The notes: generated by a model from the letters alone, not told the origin. A stretch of DNA of 64,000 bases from CBDBND01 sp965262665 (GCA_965262665.1 CBDHFR010000004.1:1550001-1614000); one strand, 5' to 3'; counted from the stretch's first letter, positions 34,992-44,404 are shown. A program made the numbers and translations.

Positions 34992-37094
34992 TTAGAACGT
35001 ACCGCGTAACCGCATGCCGAAAGCCAGGGGTCTGTCTTCCTCGCGGAATTCGATTAGTCCGCCGCTGAGCCTTGTCCTTCTGGTCTTGGCATTGAGCACA
35101 TTGCCCAGAAAAGCTCGGACGACTAGGCCATTTGGAAGAGTCTTTTCAACAAAAATATTCATGCCGAAGCCAGTTGTCTTGCGGTCGAATGTGCTGATGT
35201 CACTTTCAATGGTAGCGCCCTTTTTATTGAAGCCCCGTTCCAAGCCATAGGAGAAGCCCCAAGACTTAATGTCGTGGCGGGCGCCGAACGAAAATTCGTA
35301 CTTGGGCTGATTGTCGAATCTCCGTTTTAACCCACTGAACGCATCCGTGACTTTAGAGTCCTGCCACAGATAGCTCGCCGTCAGTGTGGCATCGATACGG
35401 GTAAAACTGACTAGCCGTAAACTGCCTTCCACCTCAAAGCCGTAATGATTGCCGCTGCCGATGTTGCCGGGTTGAGAATTAGTGGTCCCGAAGAGGACTA
35501 GGTCCTCGATGTCATTGACACGGCGGTAAAAGACGCGTCCGTTGAGAACACCCCCGCCATCCGAGAACCGGCGCTCTGCTCCAATTTCAAAATCCCAGGA
35601 TGTCTCAGGCACCAGATCCGGATTGCCGAACAGCACTTCGTCGTCGGCCCGGTTGACGGTAGCAACGAAGTCGCCAAAATCCAGTTGCCCAACGTCTCTG
35701 AGGAAAGAAAACCAAATCTGCGTTGACTCATCGGTGTTGTACCAAACATCAAAACTGGGTTTGGCGAATTTGAACGACCGCCTTAAGTCGACATCACTGC
35801 CGAATTGGTCAAACCAGGAAAATTCTGCTGCCAACCCGGTCTGTATTTCCAAACTGGAGAGCAGTTTCCAGCTATGAGTGGCAAAGACTTCGATCCGGTC
35901 TTCGGAGATTTTCTGGTCGCTGTTGAAAAACGGAATGTCGAACCGGTCACCGCTCTGAATGACAAAGAAATCCAAGTCCCGGTTAAGGGTATTGATGGCA
36001 CCTTCGACGCCCAACTCCAGTTCATGCTCCTCGTTCATTGTCCAAATGACAGTGCCCCTGAGAATGGTTTCGGTGGTCCTTTCATCCCTGGTATCACCAC
36101 CCAATGGAAGCAAGTCATCATCGCTAATGCGGAAAAAGTTTTCGGTTTGCCGGTCAATGTCCGCGTTCGTACGAATGAACAGTCCGGAGAACCTGGCGTT
36201 CTTACTGATCGGATGGTTGTAATCCGCACCCAGTTCCCACGTAGTGTCATTGCCTTTGATGTTTTCGACAATGCCGCCAACCGGAGTCAACGGGTCCGTG
36301 GACTGCGGAACAAACGTGAGTGTCGTGTCCCGGTTGTCCCGGGGAATATAGTTAAGAAACCCGTTGAGCTGGACTTTGCGCCCGTCGGACCACTCATAGG
36401 CCAGCGTCGTCCGGGTCGAATAATCCTCCTGATCCTTCCGCCTGGCTTCCTCGACAATCGCAAGGGTCTGGCCCGATGGTGTTGTGATGACATCGGTGAC
36501 GTCCGATGACTGCAAGAACGGCAAGAGTTGTAATGAAATCGTGTAAGACCATGCGTTCGATGCTCCGCTGTATGACAGCGCGTTTACGGGTCTGACTTGA
36601 CCGTAAGAATTGACGAACCCGCTAAGGTCCCAGAAGCCGCTGCCGCGTCCCATTTCCTCTTTCAGAACCACATTGATCACGCGCGTGCCCACATCGGCTT
36701 CGTTTTCCCGGACGTTGCCGGTGATCACTTCGATCCGTTCCACCGAATTGGCGGGCAGGTTGGTCAGGAAATCGCCACCTTCGCTTTCTTTGCCGGTGAG
36801 GCGCTTGCCGTTAATCAGAATTTGGTTGGTGTTCGCCCGCAGGCCCCGGCGTACTTCCTCATTGCGTCGAAAGCCGACAAGACCTTCGGTTCCGGGTACG
36901 CGATTGAGCATGTCTTCGACCGTGACCGGACTATAGGGGGCAAAATAGTCGGTGTCGTAGACTTTTACAGATGCAGCCGTGTCGCCAGAATCAGGTGTAA
37001 CATCGTCCACGACGGCCATGCCTTGTGCCACCGCATTTGTGTTCACCCCCATTGCGAAAATAACCACAACAACAGTGGTTAGCTCTTTTAACAA
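34992..37094 (-). CDS. TonB-dependent outer-membrane receptor
   Basis: 700 residues. The signal peptide is MLKELTTVVVVIFAMGVNTN then AVAQ. The plug domain (about residues 40-150) shows YSPVTVEDMLNRVPGTEGLV, RRGLRANTNQILINGKRL and VERIEVITGN. A 22-strand β-barrel follows with repeated aromatic strands and ends in RLRGTF, with the terminal Phe used by the BAM machinery. The substrate is unknown; the short extracellular segments do not identify it. Divergent from the exported methyltransferase gene at 37585, so the two may form one uptake and modification locus. Confidence 0.9.
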   Translation of the reverse strand: MLKELTTVVVVIFAMGVNTNAVAQGMAVVDDVTPDSGDTAASVKVYDTDYFAPYSPVTVEDMLNRVPGTEGLVGFRRNEEVRRGLRANTNQILINGKRLTGKESEGGDFLTNLPANSVERIEVITGNVRENEADVGTRVINVVLKEEMGRGSGFWDLSGFVNSYGQVRPVNALSYSGASNAWSYTISLQLLPFLQSSDVTDVITTPSGQTLAIVEEARRKDQEDYSTRTTLAYEWSDGRKVQLNGFLNYIPRDNRDTTLTFVPQSTDPLTPVGGIVENIKGNDTTWELGADYNHPISKNARFSGLFIRTNADIDRQTENFFRISDDDLLPLGGDTRDERTTETILRGTVIWTMNEEHELELGVEGAINTLNRDLDFFVIQSGDRFDIPFFNSDQKISEDRIEVFATHSWKLLSSLEIQTGLAAEFSWFDQFGSDVDLRRSFKFAKPSFDVWYNTDESTQIWFSFLRDVGQLDFGDFVATVNRADDEVLFGNPDLVPETSWDFEIGAERRFSDGGGVLNGRVFYRRVNDIEDLVLFGTTNSQPGNIGSGNHYGFEVEGSLRLVSFTRIDATLTASYLWQDSKVTDAFSGLKRRFDNQPKYEFSFGARHDIKSWGFSYGLERGFNKKGATIESDISTFDRKTTGFGMNIFVEKTLPNGLVVRAFLGNVLNAKTRRTRLSGGLIEFREEDRPLAFGMRLRGTF

Positions 37095-37238
37095 TAGATC
37101 CCCTTCCGCCGGCGTGCATTGCGCATTCCGAAAAACGGTTCACTACTATACTCTCACTATCGTTTCTATTTGGTGTCATTTTTTGTTTTGACGTTCACGC
37201 GGTAAATCTGCAGGCGTCCTTCGTCTAAACTCACACCA

Positions 37239-37358
37239 ATGTCCGCTTTGGGTCAGAAGTGGACTTTCTGACACAGACCGGTGTTCGTCTGCTCTTGGTC
37301 CTGAAGCGGACATAAATTCAATTACTGAAAATGTCTCCTTTTGACCCAAAGCGGACAT
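37239..37358. repeat. 17-bp perfect inverted repeat
   Basis: ATGTCCGCTTTGGGTCA (37239-37255) and TGACCCAAAGCGGACAT (37342-37358) are exact complements 86 bp apart. A further half-site AAGCGGACAT lies near 37304, and a looser TTGGCTAATAGCGGAC relative near 34895. It sits in the divergent promoter region between the TonB receptor and the methyltransferase, but this type of sequence also occurs as a dispersed bacterial repeat. Confidence 0.6.
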
Positions 37359-37584
37359 CCAGTGAACCCCATGCCTGATTGTGGTCCTGCAGGACCAGCA
37401 GTGGTTAAGCCTGGGTATAAATCAGGCTCTATGATTAGTTGATGAAGTCCTCAGTGAGGGAGTACCATGAGTCCCATCAAGCCCGCACTAGGTACGGTTT
37501 TCATCACCGCGGGCCGCTCACAGCGGCTCATTACCCAGATTGTTGCAGCGCCGCTTTTAACGATTGCACAAAGGGAAGCTTGTT

Positions 37585-38763
37585 ATGCCCAATTTAAATC
37601 GTCGCAAATTGCTCGGCGCTACGGCGGCGGCAGGTTCTATGTTCCTATCAAGTATGAAGGCTCACGCTAAATTTTCCGGCGATGTTGAATTGCGTGGCCA
37701 AATCGGGCGGCTCGAACGGTTGCCGACGCGGGATCTTGAAAGCTTGGAGGACTTCCGGACCTCCCTGCGTGGTTTTATCAACACCGATTTCCAACGGGCT
37801 GCCATACGACGTGCCCAGGCCATCTACAGAGAAGCTGGACTTGACCCCCGCGATGAGGTCTCCATGGCAGACGCGATTTCCATGTTGGAATCAGACCCGA
37901 TCCTCAAGAACCAGACCCACGCATGGATTACCAACCAGTTGGCCATGTGGCGTGATCTGCAGGAAGCGTTCCACGGCGATGCCGACCGCTACCTGTCAGA
38001 AATGGCCGCGGCCGACAATTCCGGTCCGGGCTCACTCGAACTGAACCCTGATATGTACATCCCGCCGTATACGGCATGGGAAATTCACAATCAGCCGGGC
38101 GGTTATGTCGGCGATGCATTCGCAGGTCACATGTATCACTACGGCACTAATAACCTATACATCCACCGTAACGACCAGGATGAGAGGCATGCCGACATTA
38201 CTGCAGCAGCGCCGGTTCCCGACGACGGCAGGGTGAGGCGCTGCCTCGACCTCGGTTGCAGCGTCGGCCAGAGCGCCGTGGGGCTAAAGGAACGGTTCCC
38301 CAAGGCCGAAGTGTGGGGTGTCGACATCGGTGGGCCGATGGTGCGCTATGCCCATATGCGGGCTGCGGACCTTGGCATCGACGTCCACTTCGCCCAGCGG
38401 CTGGCCGAAGACACCAAGTTCCCGGACAACCACTTCGATATCATTACCGCCCAAATCCTGTTCCACGAAGTTTCTATCGACGGGGCCAATGATATCATAC
38501 GCGAAGCCCTTCGCGTCCTGCGGCCGGGCGGTAAGTTCCTCGCGCTTGACGGTTCCTTCCTGGTGCGGAAGCCACTCAAAACGGCGTATGCCCGCTGGCG
38601 TGTCTGGTGGGTTGATCAGTGGCTTACTGAAGTGCATTACATCCCCTACGCCGAGTACGACTTCCCCAAAGCGTTCAGAGCCGCAGGATTCAATGTCGGT
38701 TCTACCAAGGGGCCAAAGTACTCGGGAAGCCAGGAATATATCGTCGGTATCAAGCCGGCCTAA
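37585..38763 (+). CDS. methyltransferase with twin-arginine leader, copy 1
   Basis: The start at 37585 has AAGGGA upstream and gives MPNLNRRKLLGATAAAGSMF then LSSMKAHA, a Tat-type leader (NRRKLLG) with an AHA cleavage site. The ~170-residue N-terminal domain, shared only with copy 2, includes AADNSGPGSLELNP and QPGGYVGDAFAGHMYHYGT. The class I fold follows: CLDLGCSVGQSAV (motif I), VWGVDIGGPMVRYAHMRA (SAM ribose loop), FDIITAQILFHEV and LRPGGKFLALDG. Export of a SAM-dependent enzyme would be remarkable. A terminator follows at 38786. Confidence 0.85.
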   Translation: MPNLNRRKLLGATAAAGSMFLSSMKAHAKFSGDVELRGQIGRLERLPTRDLESLEDFRTSLRGFINTDFQRAAIRRAQAIYREAGLDPRDEVSMADAISMLESDPILKNQTHAWITNQLAMWRDLQEAFHGDADRYLSEMAAADNSGPGSLELNPDMYIPPYTAWEIHNQPGGYVGDAFAGHMYHYGTNNLYIHRNDQDERHADITAAAPVPDDGRVRRCLDLGCSVGQSAVGLKERFPKAEVWGVDIGGPMVRYAHMRAADLGIDVHFAQRLAEDTKFPDNHFDIITAQILFHEVSIDGANDIIREALRVLRPGGKFLALDGSFLVRKPLKTAYARWRVWWVDQWLTEVHYIPYAEYDFPKAFRAAGFNVGSTKGPKYSGSQEYIVGIKPA

Positions 38764-38785
38764 CGCATTCCCATACGTTTCGAGG

Positions 38786-38821
38786 AAAACCTCGCTCACG
38801 GGATAACCAGAGCGGGGTTTT
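38786..38821 (+). terminator. rho-independent terminator of methyltransferase 1
   Basis: AAAACCTCGCTC (38786-38797) pairs with GAGCGGGGTTTT (38810-38821) with one mismatch; CTTTTTG follows. It lies 22 bp after the stop. Confidence 0.85.
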
Positions 38822-38892
38822 CTTTTTGCTCTGCGCTGGACCCATTCATGTCTGCTTCTGGCAAATAGCAAACATTCCAACGCCGTCAGTTT

Positions 38893-39072
38893 ATGTCTGC
38901 TACGCTCGAACAAAGCCTCGACGCCGCCTTCCTCAACCGCGGCCTTGTAGCGGTAAAAGGTGTCGCGCGACATGCCCATGACCTGGCAGGCCTTCGACAC
39001 GTTGCCCAGTTCCTCGGCCAGATTCAGCAATCCAGTTTTGTGTTTGATGATCTTGTCGGTAGTATTCAACAT
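38893..39072 (-). pseudogene. IS481 transposase N-terminal fragment
   Basis: MLNTTDKIIKHKTGLLNLAE then ELGNVSKACQVMGMSRDTFY and AVEEGGVEALFERSR is the HTH N-terminus of IS481 transposases, the part missing from all three other IS481 copies here. Homology ends at about 38893. Confidence 0.75.
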
Positions 39073-39346
39073 CGTGGTTTGTATGAACGCCTCCCGGGAC
39101 GCAAGGACCGATTTTGTGCGGCGGGCAGGCAGATTGCAGTTTTGTATCCGGCCTTTGAGTGCGAGGCTTCTTGCTCGCTGGCCCTGATGGGATCTGCCGA
39201 TCCGCGCCTCATTTCCTACCGTGGGCTTCTCGCCCTAACCACGATGCAGGCTTAGCGGATCGCGGTCTGACCTGTTTGCCATCACACCTTGTCGTACCTT
39301 GCGCAACACCTCCTGTGTCGGTTCGTTATCCCGTCGTCTGCCGCGC

Positions 39347-40015
39347 CTAGACCGGCTGGCTGTTGAAGTTCGTCTGGTACGCCCGGTCATGGGCCAATAG
39401 GGCCCAGATCGTGCGTGCCGTCTTGTTGGCCAGTGCGACCGTGACCACGTTGGGCGGTCGCCGCTCGGCTAAGGTCTCCACGATCATCACCGGAAGGCGC
39501 TCCGAGACCCGCTCCAGGGCCGGGGCGATCGCACGGCTTATGCCGGCCCGGCCTTGCGGCATGACCTCGCCGTATTCGCTCAGAAGGCCGCGCAGGCCGT
39601 TGATCTGGGCAGTGCGGAACTTCACCAGCTGCTGGCGCATGCGGTGCATTGCCAGGACCGCCTGCTGTTCCTCGGTCTTGATCGCAACGGTCTTGATGCC
39701 GGGTTGCTGAACCGCGGTCCAGATCGCCCGCGCGTCCTGCGCATCGTTCTTATTGCCGCCAACGAAGGGCCGAACAGCCTTGGCCGGCAACAGCCGGGGC
39801 TCGTGCCCGAGTTCCCGCAGCCGGCGCGCCCAATGCTGCGTGCCGCCGCACGCCGCCATCGCCACAACGCAGGGCGTGCGGTTGGCGAAGTGCTCCAGGA
39901 ACTTCGCCCGCGTCAGCTTCAAATCGACAATCTCACCCGCCTCCATATCCACCCAGTGCAACTGGAACACTCGCTTTGCCGTATCCACACCAACGACGGT
40001 TCTGTTGGTCTTCAT
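39347..40015 (-). pseudogene. IS110-family transposase with internal deletion
   Basis: From MKTNRTVVGVDTAKRVFQLH (40015) the RuvC-like domain is intact, and the frame passes the site where copy A is frameshifted (GRAGISRAIAPALERVSERL). At VETLAERRPPNVV about 350 bases encoding the Tnp_20 domain and catalytic Ser are missing, and the frame ends in the native C-terminus (LANKTARTIWALLAHDRAYQ). The deletion is in frame, but the protein should be inactive. Confidence 0.85.
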
Positions 40016-40036
40016 GTCGGATCCTCCGGTTTGCCC

Positions 40037-40243
40037 GTGAAGAGCTTGCTCTTCACCACTTGGCACTTTGATGCCGTCGGCCCGCGAGGGTCCAACCCTT
40101 TCGGCCTTCGAACATCAAGGGGTGGGAGGCGTTCATCCCATTTCCTCGTTTTGTGGTTGGTGTGCACCACCATCAAAACGGACAACCACCATCTCCATCA
40201 AGAGATGCGCCGCTCCCATTCCAGCTTGCTGGGAAAGGAGCGG
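40037..40243 (-). ncRNA. candidate IS110 bridge RNA, copy B
   Basis: Same three stem-loops as in copy A, on the minus strand: GTGAAGAGC/GCTCTTCAC next to the transposase start, the CGTTTTG/CAAAACG arm and the outer CCGCTCC/GGAGCGG arm. The near-identity of the two noncoding ends, in contrast to the differently damaged coding regions, is the support; expression is unproven. Confidence 0.42.
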
Positions 40244-40300
40244 TGTCAGATCACATCGCGACTAACTCACATAATGCGTGGTCCTTCGGGTTTGCGACCG

Positions 40301-40691
40301 TCATTCGCGTGCCTGCCAAGTTTTCACGGGCGGTGATTTCACTTCAATCTGAATTGAATCCTCCAAAGCTTCTGAGGTGTGGTCAATGCCTTTTGGATGA
40401 AACCAGCTGTCACCGGGTTCTGCGGTGAAAGTCTCCCCTCCGATGGTGAGTTTCAACCGCCCGCTGATGAGATGGCAGCAGGTCTCGTGCATCGTCATGA
40501 CGATGCACGGGATCCTTGACGCCCTTTTCCCGGAACACCTGAAGCATGAGCATGGTCTCGGATTTCATCACCACTTTCAGCCACACCTCCCCGCTCATCT
40601 CCTGACCCTCTACGCCAGCGGGATGCTGGCGGGGAATTTCGTCATTCGCCGTGTAAACCGTCTCGGTGTTTGGCAAGATGCGGTCATTCAT
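40301..40691 (-). pseudogene. cupin-domain protein, frameshifted
   Basis: The first part (from 40691) reads SETMLMLQVFREKGVKDPVH then RHDD, the first cupin motif (HxH). One inserted base near 40500 moves the rest to another frame: ETCCHLISGRLKLTIGGETF, AEPGDSWFHPKGIDHTSEAL. Together they give a ~130-residue single-cupin protein with the G(X)5HxH and G(X)7PxGxxH motifs. Such small cupins bind metals and include sensors and dioxygenases. It lies between two mobile or exported-enzyme loci. Confidence 0.78.
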
Positions 40692-40894
40692 CTCTAAACC
40701 CTTATTCTATAATGAAATTTTCTGTGATTAGCGGCCGTGCGTCGCGTTCATTATAAGAACGCGATTCAAACACAAACCCTGTCAAAGTCTTAGATTTATT
40801 GAGGTTAACGCCCAAGAAGCGCATGCTAGAGTAGGAGAGGTGTAACTACTGTCCTGTTGGATTGGCGGCAGGCGCAGACAAGGGAGGTTTATTC

Positions 40895-42091
40895 ATGAGT
40901 CAATTATTCAATCGCCGCATGATTTTGAGCGCGACCGGTTTGGCCGGACTGTCCATGGCTGCGCCGACAGCAGCGCTATCGAAGCTCCTCGGGGATGTGG
41001 AGCCACGGGGCTCGGATGGCATTTTCGAACGGCTGTCGACGCTGAACCTGGAAGCCTACGACGAGATGAGCACCAGTACGCGGGTATGGATCAACGGCGA
41101 GTTGACCAGACAAGCCGAACGGCGGGCGCATCAGATTCTTGCCGCCAACGGGATTGGCCGGGATGACGAAGTGTCTCGGGAAAAAGCCTTCGAATTGCTG
41201 ACAGACGATCCTGTCATCCAGTTCCGCAATCACGCCTGGCAGCGCCTGCAAAATCACATGTGGAAGCGGCTTCACGAAGAATTCCACGGTAACTACGACG
41301 CCTATATGTCGGAAATGGAAGCCGCCGACAACTCCGGCCCCGGCGTGCTGGAAATGAACCCCGGCTGCGAAGCTGAATACACCAAGCATGAAATCCACAT
41401 GCAACCGGGCGGCTACACCGGCGATCCGTTTGCCGGACACATTTACCTATACGGCACAGCCAACTTCTACAACGGCCGCAACTACCAGGACGAGTTGCAC
41501 CGCGGCATGGCCCGCGCCGTTCCCATACCTGAGGATGGCAAGGTCAAGCGCATCCTGGATATGGGCTGCAGCTGCGGTCAGCAAGTTGTGGCGTTGAAGC
41601 AGCGCTATCCCGATGCGGAAGTGTGGGGTGTGGACGTCGGCGGGCCGATGGTGCGTTACGCTCACATGCGCGCTGTCGATATGGGTGTGGATGTGAACTT
41701 CCGCCATGCTTTGGCCGAAGACACAGGATTCCCCGATGGCTACTTCGACATCGTCACGTCATACATTCTGCACCACGAAGTGACAGAGCAAGCGACGTAC
41801 GACATCATCCAAGAAGCCTCGCGCCTGCTGCGTCCGGGCGGTACCTATTATCCGGTCGATTTCTACACCAACCCAGGCCGTAAGGCGAAGGATCGCCGCG
41901 CATGGCGGCGGGTTCGCGATTGGATGACCTATCGCTGGAACCACGAGCGCTGGCTCTGGGATTACCAAAACGCGGACTTCGAAGGTGAAATGCATCGCGC
42001 TGGTTTGCTGGTCAACCGCAACACTGAAGGCCACACTGACGGCTACGGCCGGCGGCGGGTGCGCAACCTGTTGGGCACCAAGCCTGTGTAG
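40895..42091 (+). CDS. methyltransferase with twin-arginine leader, copy 2
   Basis: The start at 40895 is preceded by GGGAGG. The leader MSQLFNRRMILSATGLAGLS has the RR pair and a hydrophobic core, and AAPTAALS may hold the cleavage site. The mature protein is collinear with copy 1 across the unique N-terminal domain (MEAADNSGPGVLEMNP, MQPGGYTGDPFAGHIYLYGT) and the SAM domain (ILDMGCSCGQQVV, VWGVDVGGPMVRYAHMRA, FDIVTSYILHHEV, LLRPGGTYYPVDF). An extra Trp-rich segment (AWRRVRDWMTYRWNHERWLW) near the C-terminus is specific to this copy. SDR 5 follows. Confidence 0.85.
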   Translation: MSQLFNRRMILSATGLAGLSMAAPTAALSKLLGDVEPRGSDGIFERLSTLNLEAYDEMSTSTRVWINGELTRQAERRAHQILAANGIGRDDEVSREKAFELLTDDPVIQFRNHAWQRLQNHMWKRLHEEFHGNYDAYMSEMEAADNSGPGVLEMNPGCEAEYTKHEIHMQPGGYTGDPFAGHIYLYGTANFYNGRNYQDELHRGMARAVPIPEDGKVKRILDMGCSCGQQVVALKQRYPDAEVWGVDVGGPMVRYAHMRAVDMGVDVNFRHALAEDTGFPDGYFDIVTSYILHHEVTEQATYDIIQEASRLLRPGGTYYPVDFYTNPGRKAKDRRAWRRVRDWMTYRWNHERWLWDYQNADFEGEMHRAGLLVNRNTEGHTDGYGRRRVRNLLGTKPV

Positions 42092-42114
42092 TCACTTCGC
42101 TTACGAACCAAGAC

Positions 42115-42148
42115 AAACCGCCCCGCCTACAAGCGGGGCGGTTTTTTT
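42115..42148 (+). terminator. rho-independent terminator of methyltransferase 2
   Basis: AAACCGCCCCGC (42115-42126), loop CTACAA, GCGGGGCGGTTT (42133-42144) and then TTTT. Textbook form, 23 bp after the stop; separates the methyltransferase from SDR 5. Confidence 0.92.
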
Positions 42149-42283
42149 ATGCTCAGCCCCGAGGCAAGTGGGGTATAGGCTTCCGCCCTGCGGTCAGTTG
42201 ACGACAGGGGTCGCAGCCCGGGTCCGACCACGGGTATGATCCAGGCAATTCAAAACGACATTCGTTTGATCAAGGGGGCCACC

Positions 42284-43063
42284 ATGCGCTTTTCGCTTTT
42301 AGCGGCTGCTATCGCTGTTTTTGTAACAGCCTCCGTCGAGGCAAAGACGGTACTTATCACCGGATCCAATTCAGGGATCGGTCTGGAGTTCGCCAAACAA
42401 TATGCCGCCAAGGGTTGGGATGTCGTCGCCACGCACCGGCGCTCATCGGAACCTGAATCACTAGTGACAGTGCGAGAGCAGTATCCGAATCTGGTTCGCA
42501 TTGAAACCATGGACGTGACAAATTTTGATCACATTGATTCTTTGGCAGAGAAGTTAAAGGGAACATCCATTGATTTACTGATCAACAACGCCGGCATCAC
42601 CGGAGACTTTCGCAATCCAATCCCGCAGTCCTTCGGCACCCTTGCTTATGATCAATGGGAAAATTTCATGCGGATCAATGCGTTGGGGCCGCTTAAGGTT
42701 AGTGAAGCCTTCGTGGAACACGTCAAAGCGAGTGAAGATAAGACAATTGTCGCGATCAGCACTCTCGCCGCATCGTTTGGTTTTCGGGGTCCCAATATGC
42801 CGGGCGGTTACTGGTACAAGGCTTCGAAAGCCACACTCAACATGTACATGATGAATCTTGCCAAAGACGTAAAAAAAGACGGCGTCATCGTCACGTTGTT
42901 GTCACCGGGCACGGTTCGGGTGGAAAAGATCGCGGACGCCAGGTTCCCCGGGCTCATTGAAACCGAAGAAAGCATCAACGGCATGATTTCTGTGATCGAG
43001 GACCTAACGATCGAAGACTCTGGGGCTTATTATCGTTACGACGGCTCACCACAACCGTTCTGA
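42284..43063 (+). CDS. exported SDR oxidoreductase 5
   Basis: Starting at 42284 the leader is MRFSLLAAAIAVFVTASVEA followed by KTVLITG. The domain is complete: TGSNSGIG, NNAGITGD, AISTLAAS and catalytic YKASK, ending in RYDGSPQPF. It is closely related to the SDRs at 6.4-10.2 kb, including the leader. Its substrate is unknown. It is followed after 24 bp by a sixth, broken copy. Confidence 0.85.
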   Translation: MRFSLLAAAIAVFVTASVEAKTVLITGSNSGIGLEFAKQYAAKGWDVVATHRRSSEPESLVTVREQYPNLVRIETMDVTNFDHIDSLAEKLKGTSIDLLINNAGITGDFRNPIPQSFGTLAYDQWENFMRINALGPLKVSEAFVEHVKASEDKTIVAISTLAASFGFRGPNMPGGYWYKASKATLNMYMMNLAKDVKKDGVIVTLLSPGTVRVEKIADARFPGLIETEESINGMISVIEDLTIEDSGAYYRYDGSPQPF

Positions 43064-43086
43064 ACATCAAACGCTGGAGTTTTCTC

Positions 43087-43362
43087 ATGCGTTTTTTCCT
43101 GACCGCGGCTGTCGTATTGGCGATGGTAAAGAGCACTGTTGCCCATGCAGCGACGGTCCTCATCACCGGGTCCAACCGGGGCATCGGCCTTGATTCGCCA
43201 AGCAATACGCCGAGCTCGGCTGGACGTTCATTGTCACGTCCCGCACACCGAACGACGATAACGACCTTCAAGCCTTGGCAGCTAAGCATGACAACCTCAC
43301 GATCAAAGCCCTGGATGTTGCGGACTTGCCCGTTTAGGGGATTCCCTGCATTTTGCCCCTAA
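43087..43362 (+). pseudogene. exported SDR oxidoreductase 6, N-terminal remnant
   Basis: MRFFLTAAVVLAMVKSTVAH then AATVLITGSNRGIGL is the leader and cofactor loop of the same SDR family. Shortly after GIGL a base change or loss disturbs the frame (QYAELGWTFIVTSRT-like residues appear in another frame), and homology stops near 43335. Only about a third of the gene is left. Confidence 0.75.
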
Positions 43363-43779
43363 AAAGAATAGTTTTTACAATGGCTTAAGCAATGCCAAAA
43401 CCACCGCTGGTTTCCTTCAATAAACAATCAACACCATTGCAACACTGCTTTCCCGCCAGATTATCGATTGCGCACGTGGGGTCCGAATTCGGCCGTGCCG
43501 TGGCGGCGAGGGGTTTCTGAGGCAGGCAAGTTCTCAAAATGGCTGACTCAGTCGTCCTGAGCCGTCCGCTCGGGACGTGGAATTACCGGTTGAGGGTTCG
43601 CTTCCAGTCCTTTCGGAGAGGGCGAAGCCAAATGTCCTTTTTCGGTTGGCCGCGTTCCATGTGATGGTCGTTTCGCCCCCGGCCCTGGGTGGTTCCGACA
43701 ACGGTCCAGCCGGATAGCTGCGCTTGATCCCGCCGGTCATCCCTTTCGAAATCTCCGTCCGTGCAGAACTATAGAAGGT
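43363..43779. other. gap without recognisable gene
   Basis: About 415 bases. Nothing coding that I can support; it separates the SDR remnant from IS-associated plasmid-type debris. Confidence 0.4.
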
Positions 43780-44404
43780 TCATACACCGTTATGACCAAC
43801 CAGCGGATCTCGTCGCCGGCGGGCCATGTTCTCCAAGCCCAAACGTGCCCGCGCCGCATCGAAGCCGATCGGGTCGAACGGCCCACCGTACCAGCCGATC
43901 ATGTCCGGGTGCCGCTCATGCGTCGGGTCGAGGACCGCCTCCAGGAAATCCATGAACCCGTCCGCACCGCCGATGTCTTCCGGCGGACAGCGCCTCGCTC
44001 CATCGACGAAGGCGGGATATTCCATGCCCGGTTCGCCGTCGCCAATCTCCTCGACGGTCACATCGTGGCGCCAGTTATCGCCGAGGTCGTAGACATAGCT
44101 GAACCGCTTTACCCCGGACGCGGTCAAGGTGCACAGCTTCAGACCGTCAGCCCCGTAGACCGACCCGCGGTTCGTCGTCGAACTCTCGGAATGACGGATC
44201 GCCGTAGCAGGGGCCATCGATGTCGAATTCCCAGAGGTGCGATGAGGTCCAGCCCATGGTCATCTGGATCGCCTCGTGCAGGGCCTCTAGCGTCATCGAC
44301 AACGGCACGTCGATGCGCCGCCAGATCTTCGGTTCCAGCTCTTGCAGCTCAATGCGCAGCCGTGCGATCCGTTCCCTCACCGCTCCGTTCCGTCGATCTT
44401 CCAT
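43780..44404 (-). pseudogene. plasmid pRiA4b ORF-3-like protein, frameshifted
   Basis: The first part (from 44404) has RLRIELQELEPKIWRRIDVP, MTLEALHEAIQMTMGWTSSH and LWEF, the standard start of the pRiA4b ORF-3 family. After FDDEPRVG the frame shifts; the rest reads TASGVKRFSYVYDLGDNWRH then PAFVDGARRCPPEDIGG and DPIGFDAARARL in a second frame. Function of the family is unknown; it is common on plasmids and IS-linked. Confidence 0.82.

Larger units (their letters stand above)
39347..40270 (-). mobile_element. IS110-family element, copy B
   Basis: The left end at 40270 (rc GTGAGTTAGTCGCG) and the 255-bp noncoding leader match copy A almost perfectly. The right-end noncoding part probably continues below 39347 to around 39085, but no second copy is available to set that limit. 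Confidence 0.75.

Noticed and set aside
37467..37670. Small plus-strand frame upstream of methyltransferase 1
   Set aside because: It overlaps the leader of the methyltransferase out of frame, has no family pattern, and its composition is not coding-like.
38284..38890. Minus-strand extension of the IS481 N-terminal frame into the methyltransferase region
   Set aside because: Beyond about 38893 the frame is simply antisense to methyltransferase copy 1; only the first 60 residues match IS481.
39554..40336. Plus-strand open frame of 260 codons over IS110 copy B
   Set aside because: It is the antisense of the IS110 transposase and the same shadow appears opposite copy A.
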